DNA from: Planctomycetota bacterium
GTDB lineage: Bacteria; Planctomycetota; GCA-002687715; DRQF01
NCBI GenBank assembly: GCA_024275615.1
Contig: JAJRYU010000045.1
Location: 1-5,541 of the forward strand
Length of the DNA: 5,541 bases
Direction of reading: 5' to 3'
Shown one piece after another: positions 5,509 through 5,541 of the stretch. Positions within the stretch are counted from its first letter, which is position 1. Each line of letters opens with the position of its first letter. The translations under genes were made by a program, and so were the position numbers. The notes below the pieces were generated by a model. The model made no database searches. It had not been told where the DNA came from and saw nothing but the letters and a program-made list of their open reading frames with translations.

Positions 5509-5541
5509 TTATTCAACGTCTTCATCGGCCATCATCGGATC
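5509..5541 (-). CDS. Probable C-terminal end of a convergent gene, cut by the window edge
   Basis: Read on the minus strand from the right edge, the frame DPMMADEDVE ends at TAA (5509-5511). The acidic tail looks like a real C terminus, and the position, 29 bp from the stop of the cysteine-rich gene, suits a convergent gene. Only ten codons are visible, so this may be chance. Confidence 0.3.
   Translation of the reverse strand, partial: DPMMADEDVE

Overview
This is a chromosomal window of roughly even base composition from a bacterium that I cannot place in a phylum. Genes are sparsely packed, and two of the main reading frames use TTG or GTG starts. Intergenic spaces are long and hold repeats. 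Nothing here is rRNA, tRNA, CRISPR or an intact transposase. The gene set looks like accessory or low-conservation chromosome. A planctomycete-like or Bdellovibrio-like lineage crossed my mind from the intergenic repeat style and one protein tail, but this is only an impression.

Layout. On the minus strand, 16-1137 is a full-length Rpn-family (PD-(D/E)XK, 'transposase_31') nuclease with a nine-unit GRQE tetrapeptide array encoded by a 12-bp tandem repeat. The repeat unit next to the C-terminal domain supplies a perfect AGGAGG placed 8 nt before an in-frame ATG. A separate 55-residue C-terminal protein may therefore be made, as in Rpn systems where an internally started short form inhibits the nuclease. 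A second minus-strand frame (1277-1651) is an unrecognised, possibly truncated protein. On the plus strand, 1897-2352 encodes an SRPBCC/AHSA1-like ligand-binding-fold protein with a likely terminator after it.

The 556-bp gap 2353-2908 holds a 374-bp segment bounded by near-perfect 17-bp inverted repeats with TA on both sides (a MITE-like or REP-bounded element). Next to it is a pair of 17-bp direct repeats spaced exactly 30 bp apart, just ahead of a 553-residue AspT/YidE-YbjL-type transporter (2909-4570, TTG start with a good Shine-Dalgarno). After the transporter comes another copy of the same repeat family, in a long hairpin, and then a strong intrinsic terminator (4696-4720). The last complete gene (4847-5479) encodes an unrecognised 210-residue protein with nine cysteines in 24 residues. 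The right edge probably carries the last codons of a convergent minus-strand gene.

The genes do not form an operon or pathway. Each plus-strand gene has its own leader and, for two of them, its own terminator. The features most worth following are the Rpn internal start built from the repeat array, the dispersed GGTTMATGGYACCARCC repeat family, and the cysteine-cluster protein.
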